A DNA stretch of 64,000 bases, from contig OX424567.1 in NCBI GenBank assembly GCA_949152475.1, positions 26,375,402 through 26,439,401 of the forward strand, read 5' to 3'. Source of the DNA: Terebella lapidaria (lineage: Eukaryota; Annelida; Polychaeta; Terebellida; Terebellidae). Position 1 is the first letter of the stretch. Each line of letters begins with the position of its first letter. Below are positions 63,000-64,000 of this stretch, one piece after another. The position numbers and the translations under genes were made by a program. The notes under the pieces were generated by a model that ran no database searches, had not been told where the DNA came from, and saw only the letters and a list, made by a program, of their open reading frames with translations.

Positions 63000-63977
63000 A
63001 GCTTACCGGCCCTTTGGGCCGATAAGCTATTGTCGTGGTATTTCATCCGGCGTCCTTCGTTCGTCCGGGTCTGTAACTTTTTTTTGACATGATGAATTTC
63101 CCCATAAATTTGTCAGAACATACCTTGGGCCAGTATCTAAAGATGTTTTTTAAATTTTTTTGATTTAATCGTTTTTGCCTATTTGGCGGCCATTTTTGAC
63201 GAAAAATTGCCAATTTTGGACTTTGGAGACCATTTTCTCAAAAACTGTCTGATCAGTTTTGAGATTTTTGTTTCAAAACATTTCTCTCATGTACCTTTAT
63301 GATGTGTATAAGTTTCATTGCCCTTGAATCGCCGGTCTGCGTGTGGCGGCCATTTTGATTTTTTGACGGGTCGGCGAAAAAAATTTTTTTTGTCCCAAAT
63401 CAAGTCACTATTCATTTTGAGCCATTTCCAGCAAAAAAAAAAACTCATAGAACACTTGAAGATAGAACCTAAGTATTGGCACATTCAAATGGGAAATCAA
63501 ATATTGCGGTTTGAGTGATGACCTTGAATTTGACCTTCAATGACCTTGGAAGGTCAAAACGACCCTTTTGTCGAAAAATGGCCAATTTTGGATTTTTGAT
63601 GGCCATTTTTTCAAAAACTGTCTGATCAGTTTTGAGATTTTTGTTTTAAAACATTCCCCTCATGTAGCGGCGTGTGGCGGCCATTTTGATTTTTTGACGG
63701 GTCGGCGAAAAATTTTTTTTTTGTCCCAAATCAAGTCACTATTCATTTTAAGCCATTTCGAGCAGAAAAAAAAAAAAAACGATGAATTTTGTCTTTGGTG
63801 GCCAATTTGTCAAAATCTATTTAGACAGTTTTTCTCAAAATAATGTATAAGATTCTCTTTATCTACCTTTGTGACAATTAGAGTTCAAGATCAGTGTAGC
63901 AATTTATATGTTGGAAAATCAATACTCTGAGTTTCTCATGATTGCCGGTAAGCTACAGCACCCTTGGTGCTATGTTT
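63000..63977 (+). mobile_element. Complete family 2 element, about 980 bp
   Basis: The left hairpin at 63001-63027 has arms GCTTACCGGCCC and GGGCCGATAAGC, followed by TATTGTCGTGG. The right end at 63944-63975 has GCCGGTAAGCTACAGCACCC then TTGGTGCTATG, preceded by the AGATCAGTGTAGCAATTTAT segment shared with other copies. The interior has two partial ~450-bp units. It interrupts the family 1 copy at 62520. Best reference copy of the family here. Confidence 0.85.
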
Positions 63978-64000
63978 TCGTAATTTTTGGACTTTTTGGG

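Overview
The window is nuclear DNA from an animal, most likely a marine lophotrochozoan such as a mollusc. The reasons are spliced genes with metazoan-specific domain sets, AT-rich introns, a DIRS retrotransposon, LINE scraps, and a very heavy load of hairpin-ended repeats with tandem cores, an architecture known from bivalves. The species cannot be fixed from sequence alone.

Three host genes are supported. (1) A type I (Ca2+-regulated, alpha/beta/gamma-like) diacylglycerol kinase lies on the + strand at 10800-27562. I traced 23 exons with consistent phase (937 residues visible). The first coding exon is not in the window. (2) An RBBP9-like serine hydrolase lies on the - strand at 53660-54214, with its visible CDS in one exon. 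(3) The first two coding exons of an Enhancer of Polycomb (EPC1/2) homologue lie on the + strand at 59127-59282 and 62329-62491; the gene runs off the right edge. RBBP9 and EPC are head to head about 4.9 kb apart.

Layout: 1-6432 is a nearly complete DIRS-type tyrosine-recombinase retrotransposon with inverted terminal repeats, whose RT/RNase H frame lies inside an uninterrupted 1782-codon gag-to-recombinase frame. 6433-7145 is the 3' end of a decayed LINE on the - strand, which runs straight into a 3.5-kb minisatellite of 50/48-bp units (7141-10620). All of this sits in an upstream intron of the kinase gene. 10.8-27.6 kb is the kinase gene, its introns full of element fragments; one intron holds twelve tandem copies of its own 5' splice site. 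27.8-31.0 kb holds three unrelated tandem arrays. 33.5-58.1 kb is almost wholly repeats: hairpin-ended elements, pointing + up to about 41.7 kb and - from about 43 kb on, filled with ~137-bp, 360-bp, 453-bp, 819-bp and 147-bp tandem units. 58-64 kb is the RBBP9/EPC intergenic region and the first EPC introns, with several palindromic MITEs.

The strongest unexplained signal is a set of hairpin-capped repeat families whose left hairpin, right terminal motif and right hairpin change together between families. Stem pairing is kept while the bases change, and even one C-A mismatch is kept. Copies of the most common family are nested like parentheses. The tandem cores of several families carry dense nuclear-receptor-type AGGTCA half-sites, including perfect DR1 motifs. 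Whether these sites are bound, and how the elements move, cannot be told from this window.
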